Positions 1 through 9,118 of a stretch of DNA of 64,000 bases are shown piece by piece (within the stretch, counting starts at the first letter, position 1; each line of letters opens with the position of its first letter). The stretch is from Ruminococcus sp. (GTDB lineage: Bacteria > Bacillota > Clostridia > Oscillospirales > Ruminococcaceae): contig JAIDQQ010000016.1 of the NCBI GenBank assembly GCA_029062165.1, forward strand, positions 1 to 64,000, in the 5' to 3' direction. Both the position numbers and the translations under genes were made by a program. The notes under the pieces are model-generated. The model searched no databases. It was not told the origin of the DNA and saw nothing but the letters and a program-made list of their open reading frames with translations.

Positions 1-20
1 ACCCTCGGTTATGAGGGTTT
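1..20 (-). terminator. Probable terminator of the ABC importer operon, cut by the window edge
   Basis: A six-base stem (ACCCTC with GAGGGT, loop GGTTAT) lies a few bases past the stop codon of the ATPase gene. The downstream T-tract on the minus strand would lie outside the window, so only the hairpin is seen. Confidence 0.5.
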
Positions 21-26
21 TAATTA

Positions 27-797
27 TCATATTACATATTCAGTATCGGAAGTATTTTCCATATTGAATATTTCAAAGATTCTGTTTCTTATGTAAAGGA
101 AATTACTGCTTGTACGGTCTCTGTATTCGCCTATCGAAACGCTTACAACGCTTTTCACTTTACCAGGGTTAGGGGTCATGACAACTATTCTGTCGGCAAG
201 GTAAACCGCTTCTTCAATGTCGTGTGTGACGAAAATAATTGTTTTGTTTTCTTCTCTCGAAATTCTTCTTATATCGTCCTGAAGTTTTATCCTCGTGATA
301 GCGTCCAATGCACCGAAAGGTTCGTCCATGAAGATAATATCGGGGTCAACTGCCAATGCTCTTGCAATAGCTACCCTTTGTTGCATACCACCTGAAAGCT
401 GTCGGGGGTGCGAGTTCCGGAAATTCGATAAACCCACCATATCGATATATTTTTCAGCTATCTTTTTACGTTCTTCTTTCGGAATTTTTTTCGGTTCAAG
501 ACCTAATTCAACATTTTTCTGAACAGTCCGCCACGGTAAAAGACCGTAATTCTGAAAAATAGTCACATTTTTCACGGACGGCTCTTTTACTTCCTGACCG
601 TCAATTTTGATACTGCCCTCTGTGACCAGCGAAAAACCGGCAATCGCATTGAGTAAGGTACTCTTACCACACCCCGACGGTCCTAACAGACAGATAAATT
701 CGCCCTTTTCTATCGAAAGTGTGACATTTTCCAGTGCGGTAAATTCTTCGCCGTTCTGTACGAACTTTTTTCCTGCATTCTGAATATCAATGTACAT
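27..797 (-). CDS. ABC importer ATP-binding protein, nitrate/sulfonate/taurine family (SsuB/TauB-like)
   Basis: Energises uptake of a small anion or sulfur/nitrogen compound with the permease and binding protein encoded just upstream. The 256-residue protein has Walker A GPSGCGKST (39-47), a Q-loop in FQNYGLLPW (81-89), the signature LSGGMQQR (134-141) and Walker B IIFMDEP with Asp158/Glu159. The short loop between signature and Walker B and the phrase VTHDIEEAVYLADR are typical of the SsuB/TauB/NrtD group. It overlaps the permease stop by one base, so translation is coupled. The substrate cannot be read from the sequence; sulfonate, taurine, nitrate or a thiamine precursor are all possible for this family. 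Confidence 0.93.
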   Translation of the reverse strand: MYIDIQNAGKKFVQNGEEFTALENVTLSIEKGEFICLLGPSGCGKSTLLNAIAGFSLVTEGSIKIDGQEVKEPSVKNVTIFQNYGLLPWRTVQKNVELGLEPKKIPKEERKKIAEKYIDMVGLSNFRNSHPRQLSGGMQQRVAIARALAVDPDIIFMDEPFGALDAITRIKLQDDIRRISREENKTIIFVTHDIEEAVYLADRIVVMTPNPGKVKSVVSVSIGEYRDRTSSNFLYIRNRIFEIFNMENTSDTEYVI

Positions 798-1555
798 TAA
801 GTCTCACCCCATTTTTTCAGGATTTGTTTTTCAAGAAGTCCTAATACCGTATCAAGCAGAAGTCCGATAACGCCTATTATTATAATCACCGCCATAAGAG
901 TATCTGCACGGAGATTATTTCTTGAATCAATAATCAGATAACCCAGTCCCGATTGTGAACCTACCATTTCACCGGCAACAAGAAACACCCACGCCGTACC
1001 TAGTGCAAGATGTATACTGTTGGCAATCTGCGGAAATGATGCCGGTAGTATTATTTTCCACATAAGCTGTGGCTGTTTTATCCCGAAACTTTTCGAGACT
1101 TTCATGTAAATAGGGTCAATTTTCCCGACGGCTGAAACAGTCGAAAGCAATACCGGAAAAAATGCCGCTATGAAAATTATCACTACTGCCGGTATATCAC
1201 CTATTCCGAACCATAACACTATAAATGGTAACCACGCCATAGGGGAAATCGGTCTTAGTAGCTGTATTACCGGATTTATGTATTTGAATATATTCGGAAG
1301 TCTGCCGAGTATCAGACCGAAAAATACAGCACATATTACTGAACTTATATATCCGGTTGCAAATCTCGCCATACTTGCACCTATGTCAGTCATAACGGAT
1401 TCTTCGGTAAATAATTCCTTCAATGCAAGTAACGCATCATACGGCGACGGAAACAATGCCTTATTGAATCCGCCGACTGTATAAACCAACTGCCATATGA
1501 CTATAAGTATCGCAAAGGAAATAAGTACGTTTTTAACGGAAATTAATTTTTTCAT
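797..1555 (-). CDS. ABC importer permease (SsuC/TauC-like, BPD_transp_1)
   Basis: Membrane subunit of the importer. The 252-residue protein has about six hydrophobic segments. The N-terminal one (residues 10-28) is followed by the EAA-type coupling region around LPASFPQIANSIHLALGTAW, which docks onto the ATPase. Length and motif match the SsuC/TauC/ThiX permease family. It lies 15 bp after the binding-protein gene and overlaps the ATPase gene by one base, giving the order binding protein, permease, ATPase from one promoter near 2540. Confidence 0.93.
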   Translation of the reverse strand: MKKLISVKNVLISFAILIVIWQLVYTVGGFNKALFPSPYDALLALKELFTEESVMTDIGASMARFATGYISSVICAVFFGLILGRLPNIFKYINPVIQLLRPISPMAWLPFIVLWFGIGDIPAVVIIFIAAFFPVLLSTVSAVGKIDPIYMKVSKSFGIKQPQLMWKIILPASFPQIANSIHLALGTAWVFLVAGEMVGSQSGLGYLIIDSRNNLRADTLMAVIIIIGVIGLLLDTVLGLLEKQILKKWGET

Positions 1556-1570
1556 TTAATCACCTGCAAT

Positions 1571-2470
1571 TTATTTTACAAAATCTTCATATGACGGCGG
1601 ATTTTCCGAAAGGTTATATTTTATTACCTTTTCCGTAAGATTATCATATGATTCTTTCGTAATGTCAAGATTATCATAGGAAATCCACTGTAAAGAAATG
1701 TCAAGTACATCGTCGTCCTGATTGAGATATTTCTTTGCGACTTCCTTTGATTTTTCCGGATTAAGATTAACACCTGCCTGTTTGTATGCGGAAATCAGAT
1801 TTTCTGTCTTATCCGGATTTTTTTCCATAAACTTATCAGTAAGTACAAGTCCGCAACATAACGAATCCTGCCATAAGTCTTCCGAAGAGTAAAGTACTTT
1901 TCCTATGCCCATTGATACCGCTTTAGCTCCGAAAGGTTCGGCGACACAGTAACCGTCAATCTGACCGCCTGCAAGTGCTGACGGCATTTCAGTAGGTGAA
2001 AGTTCCGTAATATTTATGTCGTCAATAGTCATACCTGCTCCGGACAGGGCTTCATTCAGGAGAATGTTATGTGATGACTGTCTGTGCGGAATAGCAAATG
2101 TTTTACCCTTTAAATCGGTAATATCCTGAATTTTATCAGAAGTTATAATAACATTGCCGTCTCTGTGTCCGAGTGCCACCGCACTTAACTTTACGCCCTG
2201 TTCCTTTGATTTCATAGCAAGTTCTATCAGGACTGATGCACCGTCAACTCTTCCTGTGTTGAGAGCGTCCATTAATTCCGTCCATGAACCGTATTTTACA
2301 AGTTCTATATCGTCGGATTCTTCCGCAAGTTCGCATACGGTGAGTGCGTGAGTTATCGGCAGATACGCAATTTTTATTTTATCGTTTCCGGAATTGTCCT
2401 TGTTTCCGCAACCTGTAAGCACGGATAAGGCAGTAAGTACCGGAATTATTGTTTTTTTCAGTTTATTCAA
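1571..2470 (-). CDS. ABC importer substrate-binding lipoprotein (NMT1/SsuA-like)
   Basis: Extracytoplasmic receptor of the importer. From a TTG start at 2470 it is 299 residues: a Lys-rich start, a hydrophobic stretch and lipobox VLTGC with Cys21 as lipid anchor. The motifs IAYLPITHAL near the mature N-terminus and GYCVAEPFGAKAV near residue 195 are typical of the nitrate/sulfonate/bicarbonate binding-protein family (periplasmic-binding-protein type II fold). An in-frame GTG at 2506 also exists, but the promoter -10 box (2514-2519) would put transcription start at about that base, and GGAAGTGG sits six bases ahead of the TTG, so the TTG start is preferred. Ligand unknown. Confidence 0.9.
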   Translation of the reverse strand: MNKLKKTIIPVLTALSVLTGCGNKDNSGNDKIKIAYLPITHALTVCELAEESDDIELVKYGSWTELMDALNTGRVDGASVLIELAMKSKEQGVKLSAVALGHRDGNVIITSDKIQDITDLKGKTFAIPHRQSSHNILLNEALSGAGMTIDDINITELSPTEMPSALAGGQIDGYCVAEPFGAKAVSMGIGKVLYSSEDLWQDSLCCGLVLTDKFMEKNPDKTENLISAYKQAGVNLNPEKSKEVAKKYLNQDDDVLDISLQWISYDNLDITKESYDNLTEKVIKYNLSENPPSYEDFVK

Positions 2471-2513
2471 AATAACCACTTCCATATGTTCAATATTGAT
2501 TATCACAGGAATT

Positions 2514-2542
2514 ATAATAACATACTTTTCCTATTTTGTCAA
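2514..2542 (-). promoter_or_regulatory. Sigma-A promoter of the ABC importer operon
   Basis: On the minus strand TTGACA (2542-2537) is followed 17 bases later by TATTAT (2519-2514). Transcription would start near 2506, downstream of which lies the Shine-Dalgarno site of the binding-protein gene. Confidence 0.75.
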
Positions 2543-2715
2543 TAGGTTTTGTAGTATTTTGATTATTTGCATTATTTTGTCAGGCAGATAAAGAAAAAAA
2601 TGTACATTGTGCCTATATCGGTACTCCGTATGTTAATTTACGACAATAATCATTATTTTGATTTTTACAAATCAGTTGATTATGAACAAAAATATTATGA
2701 GTTCATGTGTTATTA

Positions 2716-2744
2716 TTGACAAAAGTTATTATTCCTGTTATAAT
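2716..2744 (+). promoter_or_regulatory. Sigma-A promoter of the 2798-6211 operon
   Basis: A consensus TTGACA (2716-2721), a 17-base spacer and TATAAT (2739-2744) lie about 50 bases before the first start codon. The rest of the 2471-2797 intergenic stretch is very AT-rich; nothing else was recognised in it. Confidence 0.85.
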
Positions 2745-2797
2745 TTTTTGTGATATTGTTTATAAACAGTATCTTTATTTTAATGAGGTGATTTTAT

Positions 2798-3463
2798 ATG
2801 GACAAGCCTTTTTTGATAGTTATGCTTACTCATGACGATGTGACAGTGCCGGACGCTTACGGAATTTTCAGCAGATGCAGAAATTCCAAGGCTGAATACT
2901 GGGGTTTCAAGGAAAAACCTTTGCCACCCGAACAGATGAAAGTGCTTTACTCATTCATGAAAAAATGCGGGAAAAAAACTGTACTGGAAGTTGTTGAGTA
3001 TACCGAACCGGAATGTATAACCGGTGCGGAAATGGCTGTTGACTTCGGCTGTGATATTCTTATGGGAACGGTCTTTTCAGATAAGGTCAATGCTATATGT
3101 CAGAAAAACAACATAAAATATATGCCGTTTGTGGGTGATATTACCGGAAGACCCTCCGTCCTGAACGGAAGCATTGAAGACATGGTTGAAGAAGCTGAAT
3201 CCTATCTCGCAAAAGGCGTATACGGTATTGACTTACTGGGATATCGTTACACCGGAAACGCTTATGAACTCAATAGGGAGTTTGTTTCACGCATAAATGC
3301 TCCTGTATGTATCGCCGGAAGCATTAACAGTTTTCAGCGGATTGACGAAATAAAACAGATTTCCCCGTATGCCTTTACTATCGGCAGTGCGTTTTTTGAA
3401 AAACGTTTCGGGGAAGATTTCAGCAGACAGATAAATACAGTCTGTGACTACATAGAAAATTAA
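2798..3463 (+). CDS. TIM-barrel-like protein of unknown function
   Basis: A soluble 221-residue protein, first gene of a three-gene operon (GAGGTG ribosome site, ATG start). Alternating hydrophobic beta strands (LIVML, KTVLEVVEY, CDILMGTVF, YMPFVGDI, YGIDLLGYR, PVCIAGSI, AFTIGSAFF) with a C-terminal GS motif suggest a phosphate-binding (beta/alpha)8 barrel, as in ribulose-phosphate-binding or KDPG-aldolase-like proteins. I do not recognise a characterised family and no catalytic set is clear. It is followed five bases later by a HAD-VanW fusion gene and then a flippase gene, which hints at envelope or sugar-phosphate metabolism. Confidence 0.7.
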   Translation: MDKPFLIVMLTHDDVTVPDAYGIFSRCRNSKAEYWGFKEKPLPPEQMKVLYSFMKKCGKKTVLEVVEYTEPECITGAEMAVDFGCDILMGTVFSDKVNAICQKNNIKYMPFVGDITGRPSVLNGSIEDMVEEAESYLAKGVYGIDLLGYRYTGNAYELNREFVSRINAPVCIAGSINSFQRIDEIKQISPYAFTIGSAFFEKRFGEDFSRQINTVCDYIEN

Positions 3464-3477
3464 CAGAGGTGTATAAA

Positions 3478-4800
3478 ATGCTTGAAAAATTTTATCCTAC
3501 CGCCTACGCTGAAAATGTTTTTTCCGTTGACTACGAAAAACTTTACAGAAAAGGTGTTCGGGGCATAATATTTGATATTGACAATACACTAGTACATCAT
3601 GGTGACAACTCAAACAGTAACATTGACGAACTTTTCCGGAATCTCCACAGAAAAGGATTCAGGACAGTTCTTCTGACAGACAATGACAAACCACGTGTTG
3701 AAAGATTTATCAGAAATATTGATATTCCTTATATATGTGATGCCGGTAAACCTGCTCCGGATTCCTATTACAAGGCACTGGAGATTATGAACGTCCGGAA
3801 AAAACAGGCTGTTGTTATCGGTGACCAGATTTTTACAGATATTCTCGGGGCAAACAGAGCAGGTATTAAAAGTATACTGGTTAAATTTATCAGGCTTCCG
3901 GAAGAAAAGTACATAGGCAAAAGACGGTACCTTGAAAAATTAATACTTCTTTTTGACCGGCGGAAAAAATGGAAAAGAAAAAGAAAACTCTTCTGTGAAA
4001 TAAATCCTTTCTGTTATGCACTCTCGGAAAAGAAATGTATTATTCAGCGTCATATACAGGACTTCTTCAGCAATGAAAAAATAGCTCATACTGTTATTTC
4101 CGAAAAACTCCCGAATGTCGTTTCAGGTCACGACTGCGGACTTATAAAGCGTGGCAAGGGTATTGACATACGACTTCAGGAAAACAAAGCAGATAATATC
4201 CGTCTTGCCTGTAAATGTCTGAACGGTCTTGTTATACGTCCGCAGGAAGTGTTTTCTTTCTGGCAGACAGTCGGAAATACTACAAAGAAAAAAGGTTACA
4301 AGGACGGACGTGTTATAATAAACAATCAGCTTATCGCCGGAATTGGTGGCGGTCTGTGTAATCTCGGTAATCTTATAAACCTGCTTGTTCTTGACAGTCC
4401 GCTTGAAATAACTGAATTTCATACACATTCCGACGCTCTCGCACCCGATAATGGTAAAAGAATCCCTTTAAGTTCCGGTACTTCCATAAGCTATAACTAT
4501 ATTGACTACCGCTTCCGGAACAATACTGACCAGAATATACAGCTTCTTGTATGGTGCGACGGCGACAGGCTTTACGGTGAACTTCGTAGCGAAAGAGAAT
4601 TTCCATACCGGTTTGAAGTCGTCGAGGAAAACCACCACTTCCGGAAAGAAGGCGATAAATATTATCGTGTTTCAAAAATATACAAGAATACCATTGACCG
4701 CAAAACAAACAAAATTACTGACAGAAAACTTATTCTTGACAATCATTCAGAAGTCATGTTCAGTTATGACATGATTCCGGAAGAACAGATAAAAGTCTGA
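3478..4800 (+). CDS. Fusion of a YqeG-type HAD phosphatase with a VanW-family domain
   Basis: A 440-residue two-domain protein. Residues about 1-165 form a HAD IIIA phosphatase: motif I FDIDNTL, motif II LLTDND, a lysine in DAGKPAPD, and motif IV GDQIFTDILGA. Residues about 185-440 match the VanW family, with GIGGGLCNLGNL as the equivalent of the usual GGGLCQ/GGGICQ motif and HTHSDA plus YNYIDYRF after it. VanW itself is linked to vancomycin-B-type resistance clusters, but its reaction is unknown. No signal peptide is visible, so the protein looks cytoplasmic. A GTG at 3469 overlaps the AGAGGTG ribosome site, so the ATG at 3478 is chosen. It sits between the barrel gene and a flippase gene. 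Confidence 0.82.
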   Translation: MLEKFYPTAYAENVFSVDYEKLYRKGVRGIIFDIDNTLVHHGDNSNSNIDELFRNLHRKGFRTVLLTDNDKPRVERFIRNIDIPYICDAGKPAPDSYYKALEIMNVRKKQAVVIGDQIFTDILGANRAGIKSILVKFIRLPEEKYIGKRRYLEKLILLFDRRKKWKRKRKLFCEINPFCYALSEKKCIIQRHIQDFFSNEKIAHTVISEKLPNVVSGHDCGLIKRGKGIDIRLQENKADNIRLACKCLNGLVIRPQEVFSFWQTVGNTTKKKGYKDGRVIINNQLIAGIGGGLCNLGNLINLLVLDSPLEITEFHTHSDALAPDNGKRIPLSSGTSISYNYIDYRFRNNTDQNIQLLVWCDGDRLYGELRSEREFPYRFEVVEENHHFRKEGDKYYRVSKIYKNTIDRKTNKITDRKLILDNHSEVMFSYDMIPEEQIKV

Positions 4801-4804
4801 TACC

Positions 4805-6211
4805 ATGAACAAATACAGAAAACTTGCTTTCAATACAATAGTATTTGCCGTCGGAAGTTTCGGGTCAAAAATATTTTCACTTCTGCTGAATAATCTGTAT
4901 ACACGGCATATAAGTCCAGCTGATTTCTATACAAAAACCCTTATTGAAACTACTGCCCTTTTTCTGTTGCCGGTATTTACATTCTCGCTGACAGAAGCTG
5001 TTGTACGTTACGGACTTGACAGGAAATACAGTAAAAAACAGATTTTCACTACTGCCAGTGTACTAATATTTGCCGGACTTATGCTTATGATTATATTCAT
5101 GCCATTTACAACACTGATACCTTTCATGAATCCGGTACAGGAATATACAGTAATGCTTACGGTTTATGTGTGTGTATCATCTGTGAGGTCATTGTGTTCG
5201 CAGTTCGTGAGGGCTATGGGAATGGTACGTCTCTTTGCATTTGACGGAATACTTACTACAATGTTGTTGTTCGTATTCAATGTGCTGTTTATTTCCCATA
5301 TGGAAATGGGTGTGAGAGGTTTTATGCTGTCGGTCATACTTTCGGACTTCTGTTCGTCAGTATTTCTGTTCATATCGTGCAGACTATACCGCTATCTTGA
5401 CATAAAACATTTTAACAGGAAACTCGGTAAAAGTATGATGAGATTTTCACTTCCGCTTATTCCAACTACTGTAATGTGGACTTTCACAGGATTTTCTGAC
5501 CAGATTTTCATAGGAAATATGTGCAGTGAAAATTCCGCCGGTATATATTCGGCTTCGGCAAAAATCCCGAATCTTCTTTCAATGCTTTCGACTATATTCT
5601 TTCAGGCGTGGAATATCTCGGCAATTACCGAAAACGATTCAGAAGACAGAAACGAATTTTATTCAAAAATCTACTCTTCCTATGAATCAGTATTGTTTAT
5701 AGGTTCAGCCGGACTTATCTTCCTGATAAAACCAATATCCGCAATACTGATAAACTATAATACTTTTCCGGAATACAGTAAAGCGTATCTGTATGCACCG
5801 GTACTTATTACGGCTTCGGTCTTCACGTGTCTTGACCAGTTTCTTTCAGGCATATACTCCGCCACGAAACACACTTTAAATTCCCTTGTTACAGTGGCTG
5901 TAGCCTGTATTGCAAATATTATTCTCAATACACATCTGATACCGGTATGGGAAATCAATGGTGCGTCAACTGCAACTTTCTTGAGTTATTTTATATGTTT
6001 CTGTATCAGGATTGCAGATTCACGGAGATATATACCTTTTAAATTTTCCATGCTGAAAAATATTCTTAATACACTGCTTATACTGATAATGTGTCGGTTT
6101 ACGTACGAACAGTCGGGAATAATTCCCACAGCGATAATCATGGTTATAGTTATAATTTTCAATATCAGGGCAGTATATGAAACATTCCGCATGATATTCC
6201 CCCACCGATAG
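4805..6211 (+). CDS. Polysaccharide flippase (Wzx/MurJ-like, MVIM superfamily)
   Basis: A 468-residue integral membrane protein with about 12-14 hydrophobic helices along its length. The N-terminal pattern NTIVFAVGSFGSKIFSLLLNNLYTR is typical of the oligosaccharide flippase family (polysaccharide_synt / MATE-like fold), which moves lipid-linked glycans to the outer face of the membrane. It follows the HAD-VanW gene by four bases and is the last gene of the operon. The intrinsic terminator overlaps its final codons. Substrate unknown; surface polysaccharide or teichoic-acid-like precursors are plausible. Confidence 0.88.
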   Translation: MNKYRKLAFNTIVFAVGSFGSKIFSLLLNNLYTRHISPADFYTKTLIETTALFLLPVFTFSLTEAVVRYGLDRKYSKKQIFTTASVLIFAGLMLMIIFMPFTTLIPFMNPVQEYTVMLTVYVCVSSVRSLCSQFVRAMGMVRLFAFDGILTTMLLFVFNVLFISHMEMGVRGFMLSVILSDFCSSVFLFISCRLYRYLDIKHFNRKLGKSMMRFSLPLIPTTVMWTFTGFSDQIFIGNMCSENSAGIYSASAKIPNLLSMLSTIFFQAWNISAITENDSEDRNEFYSKIYSSYESVLFIGSAGLIFLIKPISAILINYNTFPEYSKAYLYAPVLITASVFTCLDQFLSGIYSATKHTLNSLVTVAVACIANIILNTHLIPVWEINGASTATFLSYFICFCIRIADSRRYIPFKFSMLKNILNTLLILIMCRFTYEQSGIIPTAIIMVIVIIFNIRAVYETFRMIFPHR

Positions 6212-6230
6212 AGGTAGGGGGAATTTTTTT
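6196..6230 (+). terminator. Intrinsic terminator after the flippase gene
   Basis: The stem ATTCCCCC (6196-6203) pairs with GGGGGAAT (6217-6224), extended inward by ACC with GGT, and is followed by a run of T. It overlaps the stop codon of the flippase gene. Confidence 0.9.
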
Positions 6231-6270
6231 GTGTTTTCCGTGTTAATTTTTTGCGTTATGCCTGTCATGA

Positions 6271-6302
6271 AAAAAAGCACCTGTATTACTGCAAGTGCTT
6301 TT
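6271..6302 (-). terminator. Terminator of the GH43 gene (possibly bidirectional)
   Basis: AAAAGCAC (6273-6280) pairs with GTGCTTTT (6295-6302). Read on the minus strand the hairpin ends in a T-tract just past the GH43 stop codon. Confidence 0.8.
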
Positions 6303-6309
6303 AATCAGA

Positions 6310-9027
6310 TTATTTTTTAATAATTTCTTTCCGCATAAGAACGAGGTCAAAGACATCAAGTATGCCGTTACCGTTCAGGTCACCGGCTTGCCAGTCCTTT
6401 ATTTCCGTATCCTGTACGCCGAGAAGCCATTTCTGAAGAAGTACAGCGTCCGAAACATTTACTTTTCCGTCAGAATTTAAATCGCCCATAAGAGTATCAG
6501 ATACAGCCGGTTCGAGAATGAATTTCTGACCGTCACCGCCCCAGTAGTTCCACTGACATATATTAGCACCGGTTTCGAGACTTATTCCGAATACATCGGC
6601 ACATGATTTGTTATCGGAAGATGCACTTAAAAGAGCATACGAACCGTCGGGATTCGCATAGAGACTGAATTTCTGTTCAGTAGCTCCTGTAAGTTTTTCA
6701 AGCGAAATATTAGCACCGTCGGAATTGTTCTCTACTGTAAGTGCTTTACCGTCACCGGACTGTATAATATATGTACCGTCTTTTTGTTTAGAGATATTCC
6801 AGTTTTCCGCCGTACCCTGAATGACATTATCCTTGTCGGCAGAAATAAACAATCCGCTGTTGAGGTTTTTTATAGTATACGTACCATCCGATATTTCCGG
6901 ACGTACCGGACTTATTTTCCATAACTGACAGTTACCGCTCCAGTAGTTCCATTGTTTTATGATACCGCCGTTTTCTTCAGACCATTCAAAGACATCAAGT
7001 CCGGACTTATCGCCGGAAACTTTCGAGACAATACCGTAAAATGCACCGTCCTGAACAAGTCTGAATAACTGATTGTCTGTACCTTTATATTTCTGTAATT
7101 TTACGTCGAGACCGTCAGAACCGTCCGCACCGTCGACAGCTATACACATTGATTCGTCTTTCATTGAAAGTATTTTGAAATAATTATCGTCTACAGAAAC
7201 AAGTCGCCATTCCTGCTGACTTCCGCCACTAAGTCCCCACTGCTGTATCTGTGTATCGTCATTGGTTTTTCCGTCGGTGAGGTCAAGTGCGAGACCGCTG
7301 AATTTGTTCGTAATATAGTACGGTATACCGCTTATAAGTTCCGTGTCACTCAGCTTTATATCCGTACCTGTTCCCTGTACCGTACCGGAATTATATACAG
7401 ATTTACTGGAAGTATTTACAATATCTTTCATGTCTTCCGAGAAGTCATAAGCGGATTTCTTACTGCCCCATATGCACGTATTGTTTCCGGAAGCTGTAAA
7501 GGTCATTTTCCTGACCATGTCTGCGGATTCGTCCGCCTGTACGATAAAACTTCCCTTGTATGTCACATTATCGAGTGTGAAAGTCATATCTGCTGAATTT
7601 TCCGACATACTCCACGTACCCTTGACATCTCCTGTAACAGTACCATCAGCATTGAGGGTTATGTTTTTGGAGTACTCGACTTCCGCATTGTTACCGCTTG
7701 TCGACTGGTCTGCTACTATTTTCTGATTGAGTTTATGGAAAATAAATTCATAGTCGCCGGTGACAGCTTCAATAGTATGCCCTGTCACAGAAATTTCCTC
7801 GTCAGGTACGTATTCATAGGGCGTTGCTACTACCCAGTCATCTTCGTTCATGATAAGCTGATGTACTCTTACTTCATGGAATCCATAAGGGTCATCAAAC
7901 TTGTTGTGATATATTACAAAAAGTCTGCCGTCGTCGTCCATGAGTACGGAGTTATGCCCCTGTGCCTTGTTCGGACGGTCATTGCAGTTCCACTTGTAAT
8001 TACTCATAAGTCGCATACCGATATTACCGCCTATATTGTCGCCACCTGTCTTGTATATAGCGGAATTGCCGTTCTGGTCTGTATAAGGTCCGGACGGATT
8101 TTCACTTCTGAAAACACGCATATTATAACCGCCGTCGTTATTGAAACAGCCATACGATACAAATAAATAATAATATCCCTTACCGGTTTTAGGATTTTCC
8201 ATGTACTCTATGTATGGACCTTCACCCGATACCCAGTGACCTCCGGCAGTTTTTATACCCATATATGCATCTGAAACATCTTCTACAGTATCGTACTTGA
8301 CGTTATAGTCACGTAAGCCTGTGTTCTCGTCGAGTTCAAGCATAAATAATCCGCCGAACCATGAGCCATAAATCATCCATAGATTACCGTTTTCGTCATA
8401 GAAAACAGCAGGGTCAATGGCATTAGTACCGTATTGTGGATTCCATTTACCGTTTTTGTCAAGATAGCGTGAAATATCGGGATTATTTCCCAGTACCTTT
8501 TCAACATCTGTTTTCTTGTAACTGAAAGTATCATTGGTTTCAAAACCGGAATATACAATCGTATCGACGTATGTATACGGACCGTCAATATTATCGGCGG
8601 TACAGAGAACTACAGAAGATTTATATGAATCGCCATTTACGCTCAAATACATACAGTATTTGCCCATAGCCTTATTATAGATAATATCGGGTGCCCACAG
8701 ATTTCCGGATAAATCGTAATCTGCCCTCGACGGTGATGACCATGAAGCCGGTATGGCAAGGTCTGTATAGATGTCCTTGAAAAAAGTAGTGTTTTTCGTA
8801 CCGTTCTGTGAATCGGCAGTGAAATACCAGTCAGTCAGATTGGCGGAACGTGCGGCGGCAAGGTGCGAACCGGCTATATAATAACTGCCGTCGTCGAGTT
8901 TTACTATTGATGGGTCATGGACGCCTACACGATTATAATTGGCAGAATAAGCTGAAAGAATACCGGTATTACAGCTTAAAAGCATACCGCCTGAAATAAG
9001 TGCAGACAGAATTTTCTTTACTTTCAA
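6310..9027 (-). CDS. Dockerin-bearing GH43 arabinanase with two ricin-type lectin domains
   Basis: A secreted enzyme likely cleaving alpha-1,5-arabinan of plant cell walls as part of a cellulosome-type complex. In 905 residues: signal peptide (1-29, AYSA before the mature end); a five-bladed GH43 catalytic domain (about 30-420) with base Asp38 (VHDPSI), Asp205 (AIDPAV) and acid Glu269 (SGEGPY); a GH43_C beta domain (about 425-540); two ricin-B-like domains (about 562-845) with QQW/KQWNYW/CQWNYW repeats; and a C-terminal type I dockerin with two calcium loops, GDLNSDGKVNVSDA and GDLNGNGILDVFDL. The order resembles Bacillus Abn2-type arabinanases with added modules. A GTG at 9036 lies inside the AAGGAG ribosome site, so the TTG at 9027 is preferred. 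LLSC in the signal region resembles a weak lipobox. Confidence 0.93.
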   Translation of the reverse strand: MKVKKILSALISGGMLLSCNTGILSAYSANYNRVGVHDPSIVKLDDGSYYIAGSHLAAARSANLTDWYFTADSQNGTKNTTFFKDIYTDLAIPASWSSPSRADYDLSGNLWAPDIIYNKAMGKYCMYLSVNGDSYKSSVVLCTADNIDGPYTYVDTIVYSGFETNDTFSYKKTDVEKVLGNNPDISRYLDKNGKWNPQYGTNAIDPAVFYDENGNLWMIYGSWFGGLFMLELDENTGLRDYNVKYDTVEDVSDAYMGIKTAGGHWVSGEGPYIEYMENPKTGKGYYYLFVSYGCFNNDGGYNMRVFRSENPSGPYTDQNGNSAIYKTGGDNIGGNIGMRLMSNYKWNCNDRPNKAQGHNSVLMDDDGRLFVIYHNKFDDPYGFHEVRVHQLIMNEDDWVVATPYEYVPDEEISVTGHTIEAVTGDYEFIFHKLNQKIVADQSTSGNNAEVEYSKNITLNADGTVTGDVKGTWSMSENSADMTFTLDNVTYKGSFIVQADESADMVRKMTFTASGNNTCIWGSKKSAYDFSEDMKDIVNTSSKSVYNSGTVQGTGTDIKLSDTELISGIPYYITNKFSGLALDLTDGKTNDDTQIQQWGLSGGSQQEWRLVSVDDNYFKILSMKDESMCIAVDGADGSDGLDVKLQKYKGTDNQLFRLVQDGAFYGIVSKVSGDKSGLDVFEWSEENGGIIKQWNYWSGNCQLWKISPVRPEISDGTYTIKNLNSGLFISADKDNVIQGTAENWNISKQKDGTYIIQSGDGKALTVENNSDGANISLEKLTGATEQKFSLYANPDGSYALLSASSDNKSCADVFGISLETGANICQWNYWGGDGQKFILEPAVSDTLMGDLNSDGKVNVSDAVLLQKWLLGVQDTEIKDWQAGDLNGNGILDVFDLVLMRKEIIKK

Positions 9028-9066
9028 TAAAATCACTCCTTGAAAAAATTTTTAGTTATTGGTTAA

Positions 9067-9095
9067 AGTATACCATATTTTTTAATGTTTGTCAA
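9067..9095 (-). promoter_or_regulatory. Sigma-A promoter of the GH43 gene
   Basis: Minus-strand TTGACA (9095-9090), a 17-base spacer and TATACT (9072-9067), about 40 bases before the TTG start. Confidence 0.85.
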
Positions 9096-9118
9096 TATTT
9101 TTTTACATAAATGTCAGA

